This document shows, in pieces, positions 20,905 through 31,084 of a DNA stretch of 64,000 nt. Each line of letters opens with the position of its first letter. Position 1 is the first letter of the stretch. A program made the position numbers and the translations under genes. Under the pieces are notes generated by a model. That model saw only the letters and a list, made by a program, of their open reading frames with translations, was not told the origin of the DNA and made no database searches. The stretch comes from Desmodesmus armatus (Eukaryota > Chlorophyta > Chlorophyceae > Sphaeropleales > Scenedesmaceae), in contig VIIQ02000142.1 of the NCBI GenBank assembly GCA_007449985.2, positions 124,001 to 188,000 of the forward strand, read 5' to 3'.

Positions 20905-23760
20905 AACACACCTGTGCGCGCCTGATCAGGTCTGGGTCACTCTCCAGCACCTCAACAGGGTCACGCTTGTTGAAGTACCTGACAGCAGCACAGAGAGGCA
21001 GGCAGGCAGCCAGGCATGAATTTGTTGGCAGGCAACACATCCAGCATAAGACAACGGATTGTAGAAACAGGGATGCCAGTGGCCAAGCGGTCACTCACAC
21101 AACCCGCTCTAAACTGTCAGGCGATATGGTTCCTCATTTATCGCCCCTGTCCCTTCTTCCCGCTTCCCGCAACTCACCACTTCTTGACTGTGACCAGCAC
21201 TGAGATGAGTGTACGTGGCTCCATGAGGCTGGGCAGGTTGGTGATCAACACATCAGGGTCACGCGCATCAGCCAGCAACTGCTTCACCTGAACACACAGC
21301 AGAGCACAGCACAGCACAGCATGACATGATGATGGTGATCACTAGCAGGTCGGTGATCAACACATCAGGGTCACGCGCATCAGCCAGCAACTGCTTCACC
21401 TGAACACACAGCAGAGCACAGCACAGCACAGCACAGCATGACATGATGATGGTGATCACTAGCAGGTCGGTGATCAGCACATCAGGGTCACGCGCATCAG
21501 CCAGCAACTGCTTCACCTGAACACACAGCACACAGCACAGCACGGCACAGCACAGCACAGCATGATCACCATCACCCGTGTACACCAGCCATGCCTACTA
21601 CTTCAGCAGCACACACAGACTCGCCTTGTCAAATAGCAGCCTGTTGAGCACACGTACCACTTCACATGTCAAGCCCTGCTGCTCAGCACGGTACTCATGC
21701 CTGCAGGGTGGCGTGTTACCTCATCCAAGCATAAGCCGACTCCCTGGCTCTCTGGGCTAGAAAGTCTCAGGCTGTTCCGTCTCTGGGCCCCAGGGCTGCC
21801 TCCCCACCCACAAGCCGTTGGTGCTCAAGCCTGCAGAGTTGCTAGTTGCCTCATCCAAGCGCAAGCACCCCCCACCTTCAGGACACACAGTGTCAGGCTG
21901 CTCCACCACTGCGCTGGCCTCCCCACTCACCTGCTGTGCGTTGTCTGTCAGCTCCTGGTTGCTCCACAGCAGTGTGGCAGGGGCACGCTGCACTATCTGA
22001 GTCAGGTCTGCTCGGGGGTAGAGGGTCTTCAACAGAACGATCTTGTTGGCAGTGCCTGGAAGGATCACACATGACAACCATGGCATGACGTAACAACCAA
22101 ATGTCAACCACAACTGCAACATGTATGAAACACTCTTGCGACAAAAGCTCAACAAGTGACAGTTATTGAGCTAATCTGCTCAATTCAAGACGCCAACCAC
22201 CAGCTGCAACGACAAAAACAACAGAAACGTGGCTTTGTTGTGGGGCAGGGTCAGGCCTGTCCACTGATGCATGCTGTCCTAACAACCACCCAGTCCGTAT
22301 TCACTCCAGTGAGGAAATTAACAGGTGGTGATCTGCTACGGGGGTTTTGTTCGCTGGTCCATAGTGGCCAGACACAGACCTTGCGGTGCTTGCTACAAGG
22401 GTGTAGGGTACTCGAGCTCTGCTCTGCCCCCACCTGATATGTCGACCACCAGCTTTGCCCAGTCTGATGCCTTGAGCAGCTCTATGTCGATCTGCAGCCC
22501 TGGCAGCAGCGACTCAAGGGTGACCACACCTGCAGGGGGGGAGGGGGGGGGTGCATAAATGTGGAGGTGGTTACAAACATGAAGAAACTGTTGCAAGGTG
22601 ACAACTATTCCCCGGAAGGGGGGGGATTTCTGCCCCCTGGGGATTTCTGCTCCCACCTGCACTGCTTGACACTGACAGCAGATACTCACTCCACAAGAAG
22701 GCAATTCTAGGCGTGCCTTGCCAGGCACGCACCCCGGCAGGGGGGGGGGCGATCTGGCAGCTGAGTGGCATAGCAAGAGGTAGCCACAGTGGTGAAGTGA
22801 CAGCACCTTAGCGCTTTGAGCAGGTCACAGACACAATCTGATGATGAGGTGCACCTGCTGCGGCAGCTGCTGGCTGCTCCCCCTTCCTGTAACGAGATCA
22901 AGGCCTGCACCTCCCACAGCCATCCCACCGCACCTGGCTGTATGGCGTCACGCGTGAAGGCAGGGCCCAGGCGCTTGGACGCCTGGGGGCGAAACAGCAG
23001 AGATGGGAGGGGGGGGGCAGTGAGCAATGAGTCGGAAGGAGCACAGGCTGGCGCATGTATACAACTGCTAGTGCGGCTGAGGAGCGGCTGCTGCTGAGGA
23101 GCTTGATGTGCCCCCCCCCCCCCCAACCTTTCCTGGTGCCCAACATGAGATGGTGCTTGTCGGGCACAATCAGCAATGACACTACACGCAGGCACCATCC
23201 ACACAAGCATGAGGGTGAGACAATGCCAATCTGCTGCTGCGTATACAGTACAACAGGTAAGGTGGAAGGGGGTGGGGGTATTTCAATAAAGAAAAAATGT
23301 GCGCGAAGATGACAATGGCAGGGCGAGGGCGCACAACTGCTCTGCGGGCGGGGTGGGGTGGCTGGGGTGGGGTGGGGCCAAGGGGGGAGCTAGGAGGGGT
23401 GGGGCCAAGGGGGGGGGACTAGGGGGGGGTGTCACTCACATCTACCAGGTCGTTGACCACTCGCTGCTTCCTGCGTGCCTCCCAGTCCGTAGTGGCACCA
23501 GCAGCAGCAGCAGCGGCAGGTTTGCTGCCTGCTTGACTGCTGCTACTGCCTGCTTGACTGCCGCTGTTGCTGCTGCTGGCTGCAGTAAGCCTTGCTCTTG
23601 GTGCTGCATGCCAGTGTATGTGATCATGCACTGCAACTGGTAAAGCTACAGACTGCTGCTGCTGGTGCTGCTGTGGTGTGTGTGGCATGCAGATGGGCAG
23701 CTTGACCCCTCTGCTGTGCCGGTGGGTCCAGCAGGCTGGTTGGCCAATCGAAGCCTGCAT
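18991..23760 (-). CDS. Probable organelle-targeted helical-repeat protein with alternative last exons
   Basis: Exons read 23760-23440, 22982-22934, 22529-22434, 22055-21931, 21287-21178 and 20978-20912; all junctions agree in phase. The start ATG is at 23760. Either of two last exons can follow, both in phase 0: 19683-19552 (EWDMPWEPVYEG to stop) or 19266-18991 (ACETPFEPVYID to stop), giving about 299 or 347 residues. The first exon has a low-acidic, Ser/Ala/Arg-rich leader that resembles a transit peptide. The middle holds repeated helices with proline breaks (LLKTLYPRADLTQIVQRAP, VKQLLADARDPDVLITNLP, DPVEVLESDPDLIRRAQ), reminiscent of mTERF-type repeats. The C-termini share a VY..G..MAP..xY..KRxDWQxY module. 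I do not recognise the exact family; the mTERF likeness is an inference. It is divergent from the Kelch gene at 24109, with about 350 bp between the two starts. Confidence 0.7.
20117..20165 (-). repeat. Echo of the EVLESDPDLIRRAQ exon end
   Basis: Repeats the 3' end of exon 20978-20912, including the CACAG/GTGGGT donor, on the far side of the AT-rich insert and the AC microsatellite. It lies downstream in the sense of transcription and keeps exon end plus donor. Confidence 0.75.
20240..20690. other. AT-rich organelle-like DNA insert (probable plastid or mitochondrial origin)
   Basis: About 450 bp of very AT-rich sequence sits abruptly between GC-rich, C-run sequence and the minus gene's intron. 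The plus strand opens with 33 codons (reading VKERLQKGLDATYHV) ending in TAA at 20339-20341, with A/T-ending codons unlike any nuclear gene here. Immediately after the stop is a near-perfect stem-loop (arms about 20340-20360 and 20379-20399, core ATACCAATTTTT), the arrangement typical of algal plastid mRNA 3' ends. A second inverted repeat with AAAACAAG arms lies near 20550-20585. I could not name the gene fragment. From about 20690 the sequence returns to mixed composition, although one minus-strand frame runs across that junction. Confidence 0.6.
20856..20899. repeat. (CA)n microsatellite
   Basis: An uninterrupted CA run of about 22 units in the intron beside exon 20978-20912. Confidence 0.95.
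21293..21522 (-). repeat. Two tandem echoes of the VKQLLADARDPDVLIT exon start
   Basis: Two extra copies (unit about 118 bp) of the 3' splice site and first half of exon 21287-21178, with accompanying CAGCACAGCACAG intron sequence. They lie upstream in the sense of transcription. Each loses the exon's second half after VLITDL, where it passes into intron-like sequence without a GT donor. Confidence 0.8.
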
Positions 23761-24108
23761 TATTGTGTGCTTTCAGCAGTCTCAGCCCTGTAGGTCAGGC
23801 CTTGAGTATGTTTTGTCTGAGTAGTTGAGTTGTGGATGGTGCTGCTTGTGCGTGAAGAGCTTCTGGATCGCAGTCAGTGGGGCTGACAACAATGATACCA
23901 GACCAAACTTTACGAAGGAACGTAACATGTATATGCCATGCTGCTAAGACCTTGTGAGATGGCACTGATCTGGATCTGTCGGAACCGCAAGACCCACTGG
24001 CAGGGCAATTGAGTGCGTGCTAGGTGAAGTGTAAGGTTTGTTACGTTTATGACGGTTTGGTCAATCGAATTTAGGTTCATCTCTGTCGTCCAACTTCAGC
24101 AGTGTGCC

Positions 24109-24786
24109 ATGCGGTGGCAGGAGCTCTCCCAGGCTGGCCAGGTCCCGGGGCCCCGGTCTAGCCACGCAATCGCATCAACAAACGGCAAGTTATATCTCTT
24201 CGGTGGCGAGCTGCAGCCCCGGGTGCCCCTACCCGCTGACATCTACTGCTATGACTTGGAGCAGCAGCAGTGGACCCTGCTTGAAACCAAGGGTTGCTGC
24301 CCCGGTCCCAGGGTAGCTGCCACTCTCGCAGCTATCAAAACCAAGCTGTATCTGTATGGAGGCCGCACCGGGGTTGAAATGACAGAGGGCGCCAAGTCAG
24401 ACCTGTACGTGTTCGACACAGCAGGCAACGAATGGCAGCCAGTGTCAGTTGCAGAAGGCAGCCCACAGCCCCCTCCCCGCAGCTATCACTCTATGGCAGT
24501 AGCAGCCAGCAGGGGGAAGCTGTACATCTTCGGTGGCTGCGGCAGCGCTGGGCGGCTATCTGACCTCTGGTGCTTTGATACCAGCAGCACCTCCTGGCAG
24601 CAGCTGGCCAGCAGTGATGCCATACACCCCAGGGGTGGCAGTGTGCTTGTTGCTGCTGCTGATGGCTCACAGCTGTTCCTGCTGGGGGGGTTCAACCCCT
24701 CTGTGCCCTCAGGGGCAGAGCTGACAGACTGCCATGTGTATGACACAGCCACTAACACATGGTCCTGCCATGAGGCCTGCAGAAAC

Positions 24787-24835
<49 letters not shown>

Positions 24836-25692
24836 GAGGAGGAGGAGCAGGGGAGGGTGAGGGGGTTAGTAAGGACAGCCTTGCAATGGAGCTTGGCAGG
24901 TCTGTGTTTGGTGCCGTGCTGCACAGCACTGGCAAGGCAGGTGGCAGTGGGTGTGGGGTGTGTGAGCACAGCGAGCATGTGGTGACATTTGGAGGGGAGG
25001 TGGCACCCTCTGACAAGGGGCATGCAGGTGAGGAGGGTTGCGCAGGAAAGGCTGTGTGAATGGTTATGGGTGGCCAGCAGTGCTGTGCTCAAAACGCGTG
25101 CAGGGGGAGGGTGGGAGTCGAGGTAGAGCAGTTGTAGGGCGGGAGCGGGGGGGGGGGGGGGTGTAGCAGTGTAGCAGTGTAGCAGTGTAGCAGTGTAACC
25201 ACGCATTTGGGGGGGGGGGGGACAACATGGAGGGACATGCAAGTGAGCTCCCCCCCCCCCCAGGGAGGTTCACCTATAGTGTGTGTCACTTCTGTCACAG
25301 CTGAGGCCGCCACCCAGCCACCTAACCCTAAACCCTAAACCCTAAACCCTAACCCTAGCATCCCAATCAACAGTGCACAGGAAGCAGGGTCACCTTGTGC
25401 CAGGGGGCAACAGCGCATTCTTCCATTCACTGCGCAAGAAGGAAGAAGCTGAGAAGTGGGGGTGCTTATGGGTGATATACCGCAGCGCCATGCACACCAG
25501 CACCATCACGTCTGCCAGCTGTCGGGCAGTGCCGATCAAGCTGCTGGATGAAGTGGGCGTGTGCACCTGCTTCTGTCAACCGCTTACATATCCACGGGCT
25601 GCTGTCCGCTGCTGCTGTTCACTGCTGCTGTTGCTGCTGTCCTCTCCAGGTGCCGGCAACTTCACCGACATCCTACTGTGCCTGGCCCCCAA

Positions 25693-25739
<47 letters not shown>

Positions 25740-25894
25740 AGTGGCACAGCCTGTCAGTGCCAGGGTCTGGTCCCGGCCCACGTGGTTGGTTTGCTTCCAC
25801 CCGCACTCCTGACGGCAGCATGGTGCTGCATGGGGGGCTGGGGGCGGACAACGAGCGCAGGGGGGACATGTTCATGCTGTGCATGCATGCATAG
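24109..25894 (+). CDS. Kelch-repeat beta-propeller protein
   Basis: Two exons, 24109-25027 and 25650-25894, join in phase 1 (GCA-G / GT-GCC) to give 387 residues. The start is the ATG of MRWQELSQ; an upstream in-frame non-ATG frame is ignored. Kelch blades are marked by repeated GKLYLFGG, TKLYLYGG, GKLYIFGG, SQLFLLGG and VVTFGG, each followed by Tyr/Trp positions (DIYCYD..W, DLYVFD..W, DLWCFD..W). The spacing and PGPRSSHA/PPPRSYHS motifs resemble plant specifier-protein-type Kelch proteins, but no enzymatic role follows from that. An Ala run (about 15) and a Ser run are encoded by GCA and CAG tracts and probably form linkers. The intron holds a telomere-like motif and a CTG-rich stretch before its acceptor. 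No exon echo was seen here. Confidence 0.85.
25321..25357. repeat. Interstitial telomere-like repeat (CCCTAAA)n
   Basis: About five units of CCTAAAC/CCTAAC lie in the Kelch gene intron. They match the plant-type telomere repeat TTTAGGG read on the minus strand, not the TTTTAGGG of Chlamydomonas reinhardtii. Confidence 0.9.
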
Positions 25895-28273
25895 CAACGC
25901 TGTGTTCCTGTGTCAGGACGCTGTGTGTGATGCTGGTGGTGGTGGTGGTGGTGCATACATGTGGTTTGTATGCATGAGTGGCAGCCGTTGCGCTTGTGAG
26001 CTAGGCCGGCAGCACCTGCAGCGCCATTGTGAACATTGCGAGGCAAATGGCAGGACGCCCGGCGTCGGGCAGGCAGCATCACATAACTAGCCCATCTGGC
26101 TCCATGTGCTGATGGCAGCTGATGGTGACCTAGGGGGGGGGGCAACCGGTCAGTAGTGAACGTGGTGTGATTGTTTTGTTGGTCTGTTGATGTGATTGGT
26201 ATAATGTTGGTACTGCACTGGCTGCACATGGCAGACCCTTTATGCCCAGTGCTGTGTGTGGAGTATGTGCAGGAGTTTTGTGTGCATACACAACCAATGA
26301 GCGTTGGACAGGTGGGATCGTCGAGAGGGCAAAACACTGCGCTGTGTTGGGGTGTTCTCAGCCTCTCAGGAGTCACTTCCAGGCTGGCAACGCCTCTGTT
26401 ACGTTGAGTATTGCGTTCACAGTGTTCTCCTCACGGTGCTGGCTTTCCTTGCCAGAATGCAAGGAGGGGCGCCGCTGTTTTACCGCATATGGCAGGGGAC
26501 TTGTTGAATGCACTATGGTGTGGTTGATGCATGTGGCGCTGAGTGATCCCGTCGTCTTGCCTGCACCGGGTTCCAGCTATCACATCAGCTTAGTGTAGGC
26601 ACCACACTGTGCCTGTAATCCACTTGCCCTGGCTTTGTTGGCCTGCCTGGCTCAGCCTTGTAGGTGGACTGCAGCCTGGAAGGGGGGGGGGGGGAAGTCC
26701 GATGGCAGGAGTGGGAGCATGGTAGGCCGGTTTAAGGTGGCTGTGTGGTGCAGCTTCATGCCCGGCTGCTGCTGATGCGCTGCGGCTCCATCTTTCACTT
26801 TTGTCACATGTGCTGAGGTCGGAGCTGCAGGTGTCAGCTGGACGTTCTGACGTAGTTTGTGTTGAGGTCCCCTCTGTTGAACAGGCAGCGGGCCACTACG
26901 CTGGCTACAGCCTGATGATCACATGCTGCAGCCTCTGTCCAGGGTGCAGCTGGTGCTGTGTGAACCACATCGCCTGCTGGCCAGGCAAGGCCGTGTTTGG
27001 GCAAACCAACTTGATTGTGCTTTGTGTCGATGTAGGGTTTCCATGCTGATGGCTGTCACACTGGCAGCACATAGTGTGCAGTGTTGTGCAGCCTTCAGGG
27101 CTTGAGGGCTGCACTTGCAGTATTCACCAACCATCACTGTCACCTGCCCCCTACCCAAATGCATCAGCTAGCTTGACAAATGACACCAGTGCTGACAGCA
27201 GCAGCCAGATTTAAAGCTACAGATGATGTACCAAGGGTTCTTGAGCATCCTTAAAATACAAGATAAAGACACTTGACATAGCAGTTGGTTGCTATCTCAT
27301 TGCACGTGCATGTACGGGGTGTGTCTAGACAGTGAGTGTTCGCTGCTTTCAACTGCTATCGACCGGGCCACCGGTAACACATCTGGAGATGTGTTTACGT
27401 CTAAAAAGACAGGCATGTCCCCAATCGTGAGCCGCCGTGACCTCTCCGCGATCCGGGAGTTCTGGTTACAAACTTGCACCCTAACCGCCACTACGGCAGC
27501 AGCGCTTTCCTACAGGCATGTAAACATCAGAGCGTAACCATAATCAACGTGTCATTTCGAAAAACCGCCATGTCATCACCATTACGATCTGCATAAACAT
27601 GGACTGGTGACGCAGTGGCTGTAAACCGCAGCCAGGCTCATCACCGTGTCCCGTTCCAGCTTTGTGAGCCTTCAGTTGCCTTTACCGATCTCATCCGGCG
27701 CCTTCTGGACCAAAGTTCTCCCACAGGTGAGCTTTGGGCTTGGGTTGTGCATCAACTGTCAGCTACAGTAGCTGCATGATCACAAGCAAGCGTAGATTCT
27801 GTTCAGGCATGTGCGTGACAACTACGAACATGCAGCAGGCCTACTGCCATGGCATCCTTTGTGGTCTCCCCACTGTCATGCACTATTGTGCTGTTGAGGA
27901 TCGGCAACTGCAGTTGCACCATGCAGGGGGACAGGATGGACGGCAGCAGGGACTGCCAAAAGCAGCAGCAGAGACCTTTGATCCACAGGAGCTGCAGTTG
28001 CACCACGCAGGCTTGCTGCCCCTACCGTAGCGGATCTGCATAATCTGGCCCAAGCTAGACCAGGTTGCCACTGTTGTCGCAAACTGCAATGCTGCCGTTC
28101 TTGCTGCCCCGTGTTTGCTGCACCTGCCTGCAGGCAGTTGGACTTCCTGACCACTGGCCTCAAGCCCAGACAGCAAGCTGCACAAACAGCACTGGAGCAC
28201 CAAAAGCAGCAGCAGGGAGCCAGGGTTTCTTGCACGTTTGCTTGGATTGCGCCAAGTACTACGTACTACCAAG
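25895..28273. other. Intergenic interval without a recognisable gene
   Basis: This interval holds the Kelch 3' region and the upstream region of the 28274 gene. Open frames are short or low complexity. Between 27900 and 28012 a block reading CTGCAGTTGCACCA(T/C)GCAG occurs twice about 90 bp apart. No RNA gene or promoter element could be assigned. Confidence 0.4.
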
Positions 28274-30781
28274 ATGGCCAGCGTGAGCAAGGCTGCAACC
28301 CTGTGCTCTATGCTGGCCGTGGCGTGTTTGGTGCTTGCCACAGCTGCGCGGGCAGCCCCGACCAGTCAACCAGCGGTGTGCAAGCTCATCATTCAAGGGG
28401 CCACTTCACCTGGCGGGCAGCTGGCTGAGGCAGCCCTGACCTGCAGTGGTGGTGAGGTGGTGGTTGCTGTAGGCAAGCAATGGCCTGGTGCATTGCGGCA
28501 GCAGCTGCGGGGTGTTGTGAGGGATCCAGCTGGCTGCGGCAGCCTTGGCTGCTTGCTGACAATCTGTGGGGAGACAGACATAGTGTTCAACCAGCCTGTT
28601 GTGAGCGGTGTGGCTGGGGGATCCTTGCAGGGTGTTGTGTGTATAGCAGGGGCCAGCAGGGTGAGGGTCTACAGGGGCAGCTTTGAAGGGAATGAGGGAG
28701 CCCCTGCTGTTTGGGTGGGTGGTGTCAGCACAGTGCTGCTTGCCAACAGCACCATCCACAACAATACCTGTGTTAGTGGCGGCTGTGGGCTCCTGGCGCA
28801 GGGTGTCGCAAATGTCACAGTTGATAAGAGTGATTTTGCTGGCAATGCTGCCACTGGGGGGTCCCCCAGTGGGGGTTCAGGGGGTGCATTGGCTGTTCTT
28901 GGCAATGCCAGTGTGTTGGTGGTGCGCAGCAACTTCAGAAGCAATAATGCAAGCAACGGCGGTGCATGCTACGCTGCAGAAGCTGCACAGCTGACGCTCG
29001 ATGGTGGAACTACCTTTGGCGATAACACTGCTAGCCGGGTGGGCCCTGATGTGGCAGCGGCCTCTGTGCAGAATCTGATCTTGGGGGATACCGATCTGGA
29101 CACTGGGCGCATCGCATGGTCTCTGTCTGGCTGTGTTGCTGGGGAGGTTGAGGACAGGCTGGGGGGCTGCCAGTCTTGCCCTGCAGGCACCTACAGCTTG
29201 GTGCATGCTGTTACTAACAGTGTTACTAACACCTCCAGCAGCAAGAGTCACACAGTGTGTGAGCGATGCCCGTCAGGGGCTGTGTGCCCTGGGGGTGCCG
29301 TCATTGTGCCAAAGCACGGGCACTGGAAGTCTAGCCCCTCTTCTGGCCAGGTGCACAGGTGCCCCCGCCCTGACAGCTGTGCAGAAGCGGGGGTGTGTAG
29401 GGAGGGGTATGCAGGCTACATGTGTGGGGCTGCTGCACAGGGGTATGGCATGACGCGGCCGTTCACCAGCAGGCGCTGCATGTCTGCCGGGGGAAGCATC
29501 GGCCTGTATGTGTCGGGTGTGCTGGCTCTGTTTGTTGCGATATGCCTCATGGTGATGAGCACCCTGCAGGACAATGCACGGTGCATTGAGGAAGCTGCGA
29601 CGAGGGACTCAGCTGACCCCAAGTGCACGTGTCCCTTCAGGTGTGGCTTCGTAGGTGTGTTGGTGCGGCATGTGCAGCACCTGATGATCATTGGTGTGAG
29701 CATCCTTACTGGGATTTGGCCCACAGGAATGCTGGGGCTGTTCAGTGCTGTCGCGTGGTTCTTTTCTGTCGCTGGGGTTAGCACCGAGTGGGCTTCTTTC
29801 CAGTGCTGGGCCCGTGGGAGCAGCAAGATTCCCTGGGCTGTATGGAAGGTACTGGCAGGCCTGCTGACCCCTCTGGCGATGTGCCTCACTGTCGCAGCAG
29901 CTGTGCTGGCGGTGCGGTTTGTGTGTCGCTGGCTGGGGCTGCACAAGCCCCGCCGCGGTGGTAGGGCCGCACACAACATGTTTACGGTGCTGGCGCGCGC
30001 GACTGCGCCAGCAGTAGGGATGATCAGTGTCCTGATCGTGACCCTGTTCTTCTGGCCCTCACTGGTTTTCACCAGCCTGAGTTGGTTTGCTTGCATCCCC
30101 ATTGACGACGCCCGCCCCAACGACCCAGGAGCAGTCCTCACCGCTGCGCGCGGCTATTGGATCTTTGATATCCATCAAGCTTGCTTCACCGGGTGGCACT
30201 TGAAGTATTCGCTGGCGCTTGGAATACCTGTGGCATTCATCCTTTTGGGTACACCCTTGAACATCCTTGGCGGCTTTTACATGAACAGGGCCAAGCTGAA
30301 AACCGACGAGTTCAAGGCGATTGTGGGGTTTATGTACCACAACTACAAGGACGGGGTTTACTATTGGGAGCCTATAAATGCGGTTGAGATCGCCGTTGTC
30401 GTGGCGATCTACCTCTTTTCACACACCCTTGGGGCTTACTACTCCCTGCTGCTGCTGAACATGTCGTTTGGGTTCTTTTTCGTGCTGCAGATGGCAGTGC
30501 ACCCGCATTGCTATCAGGAGCTGCACCGCATGCAGATGGCCTCGCTGGGTATACTGTGTTTCACGACCTACATAGGTCTCACAATGCTGCCTCGGGCAGA
30601 AGCTGAGCTGGTGCAGCCTCCTGTAGCGTATGGGGCCGTGATCGGGGTGATTGGTTGTATGGTGAATGTAGGGTATGTGGCATGGTCTCTGTGGGAGATC
30701 TGCAGGCTGAGTCATGGGAAGGTTGTCAAGGTGGGGCAGGCAATGATGAGGTGCATGCAGCGCATCTGCCAGCGCCTATGA
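28274..30781 (+). CDS. Beta-helix / Cys-rich / multi-pass membrane protein (algal POMP-like surface protein)
   Basis: Single uninterrupted frame of 835 residues. I start at the ATG 28274-28276 because it opens a clear signal peptide (about residues 1-30, MASVSKAATLCSM then a hydrophobic core and ARAAP). Residues about 40-290 are Gly/Asn/Ser-rich with short repeats (NSTIHNNTC, SDFAGNAA, SNFRSNNAS), typical of a right-handed parallel beta-helix like that of polymorphic outer-membrane-type proteins. Residues about 298-390 are Cys-rich and begin GCQSCPAGTYS, matching the GCC2/GCC3 ephrin-receptor-like module. From about 410 there are roughly nine to ten hydrophobic segments (about 410-432, 470-503, 525-550, 579-608, 644-668, 702-718, 722-741, 756-772, 784-807). 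This domain order is common among predicted algal cell-surface proteins; the function is unknown. Having no intron is odd next to such intron-rich genes. Confidence 0.85.
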   Translation: MASVSKAATLCSMLAVACLVLATAARAAPTSQPAVCKLIIQGATSPGGQLAEAALTCSGGEVVVAVGKQWPGALRQQLRGVVRDPAGCGSLGCLLTICGETDIVFNQPVVSGVAGGSLQGVVCIAGASRVRVYRGSFEGNEGAPAVWVGGVSTVLLANSTIHNNTCVSGGCGLLAQGVANVTVDKSDFAGNAATGGSPSGGSGGALAVLGNASVLVVRSNFRSNNASNGGACYAAEAAQLTLDGGTTFGDNTASRVGPDVAAASVQNLILGDTDLDTGRIAWSLSGCVAGEVEDRLGGCQSCPAGTYSLVHAVTNSVTNTSSSKSHTVCERCPSGAVCPGGAVIVPKHGHWKSSPSSGQVHRCPRPDSCAEAGVCREGYAGYMCGAAAQGYGMTRPFTSRRCMSAGGSIGLYVSGVLALFVAICLMVMSTLQDNARCIEEAATRDSADPKCTCPFRCGFVGVLVRHVQHLMIIGVSILTGIWPTGMLGLFSAVAWFFSVAGVSTEWASFQCWARGSSKIPWAVWKVLAGLLTPLAMCLTVAAAVLAVRFVCRWLGLHKPRRGGRAAHNMFTVLARATAPAVGMISVLIVTLFFWPSLVFTSLSWFACIPIDDARPNDPGAVLTAARGYWIFDIHQACFTGWHLKYSLALGIPVAFILLGTPLNILGGFYMNRAKLKTDEFKAIVGFMYHNYKDGVYYWEPINAVEIAVVVAIYLFSHTLGAYYSLLLLNMSFGFFFVLQMAVHPHCYQELHRMQMASLGILCFTTYIGLTMLPRAEAELVQPPVAYGAVIGVIGCMVNVGYVAWSLWEICRLSHGKVVKVGQAMMRCMQRICQRL

Positions 30782-30802
30782 GATGTGTTGTGCTGATGTA
30801 GG

Positions 30803-31084
30803 GTGTGTGGCAGTGCCAGACCCTCTGAGAGCACTACTAGCTGGTGCCTCTCTACTGCACCTGTGGCGTGCTACGTCATGTTGTCATGGGCTTGCATATA
30901 CGACATGTTCTCATCGGCTTACGAGTACGACATGTTGTCATCGGCTTACAAGTACGACATGTTGTCATCGGCTTGGAAGTACCAAGCCTTGGCAGCGCCA
31001 ACATCTGATCGCGCACGTGGCAAGGTTATCAAGGTGGGGAAAGCAATTGTGTGTTGCCTGGAGCGCATCTGGCAGTGCCTTTGA
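30803..31084 (+). pseudogene. Degenerate duplicate of the 28274 gene's C-terminus with 27 bp repeats
   Basis: Bases 31006-31084 encode RGKVIKVGKAIVCCLERIWQ followed by CL and a stop. This parallels the true C-terminus HGKVVKVGQAMMRCMQRICQ plus RL and stop, and similarity continues past both stops (GAGWTGTGT). Between the two tails lies a 27 bp tandem repeat (about 30895-30985), read as nine-residue units YDMLSSAYK, with three to four copies. The GCTACGTCATGTTGTC block returns once more near 31180. This is the remnant of a duplication, not a working gene. Confidence 0.7.

Noticed and set aside
24486..25016. Minus-strand frame opposite the Kelch gene
   Set aside because: It is a shadow of the Kelch coding strand, with an Ala run from the opposite CTG reading.
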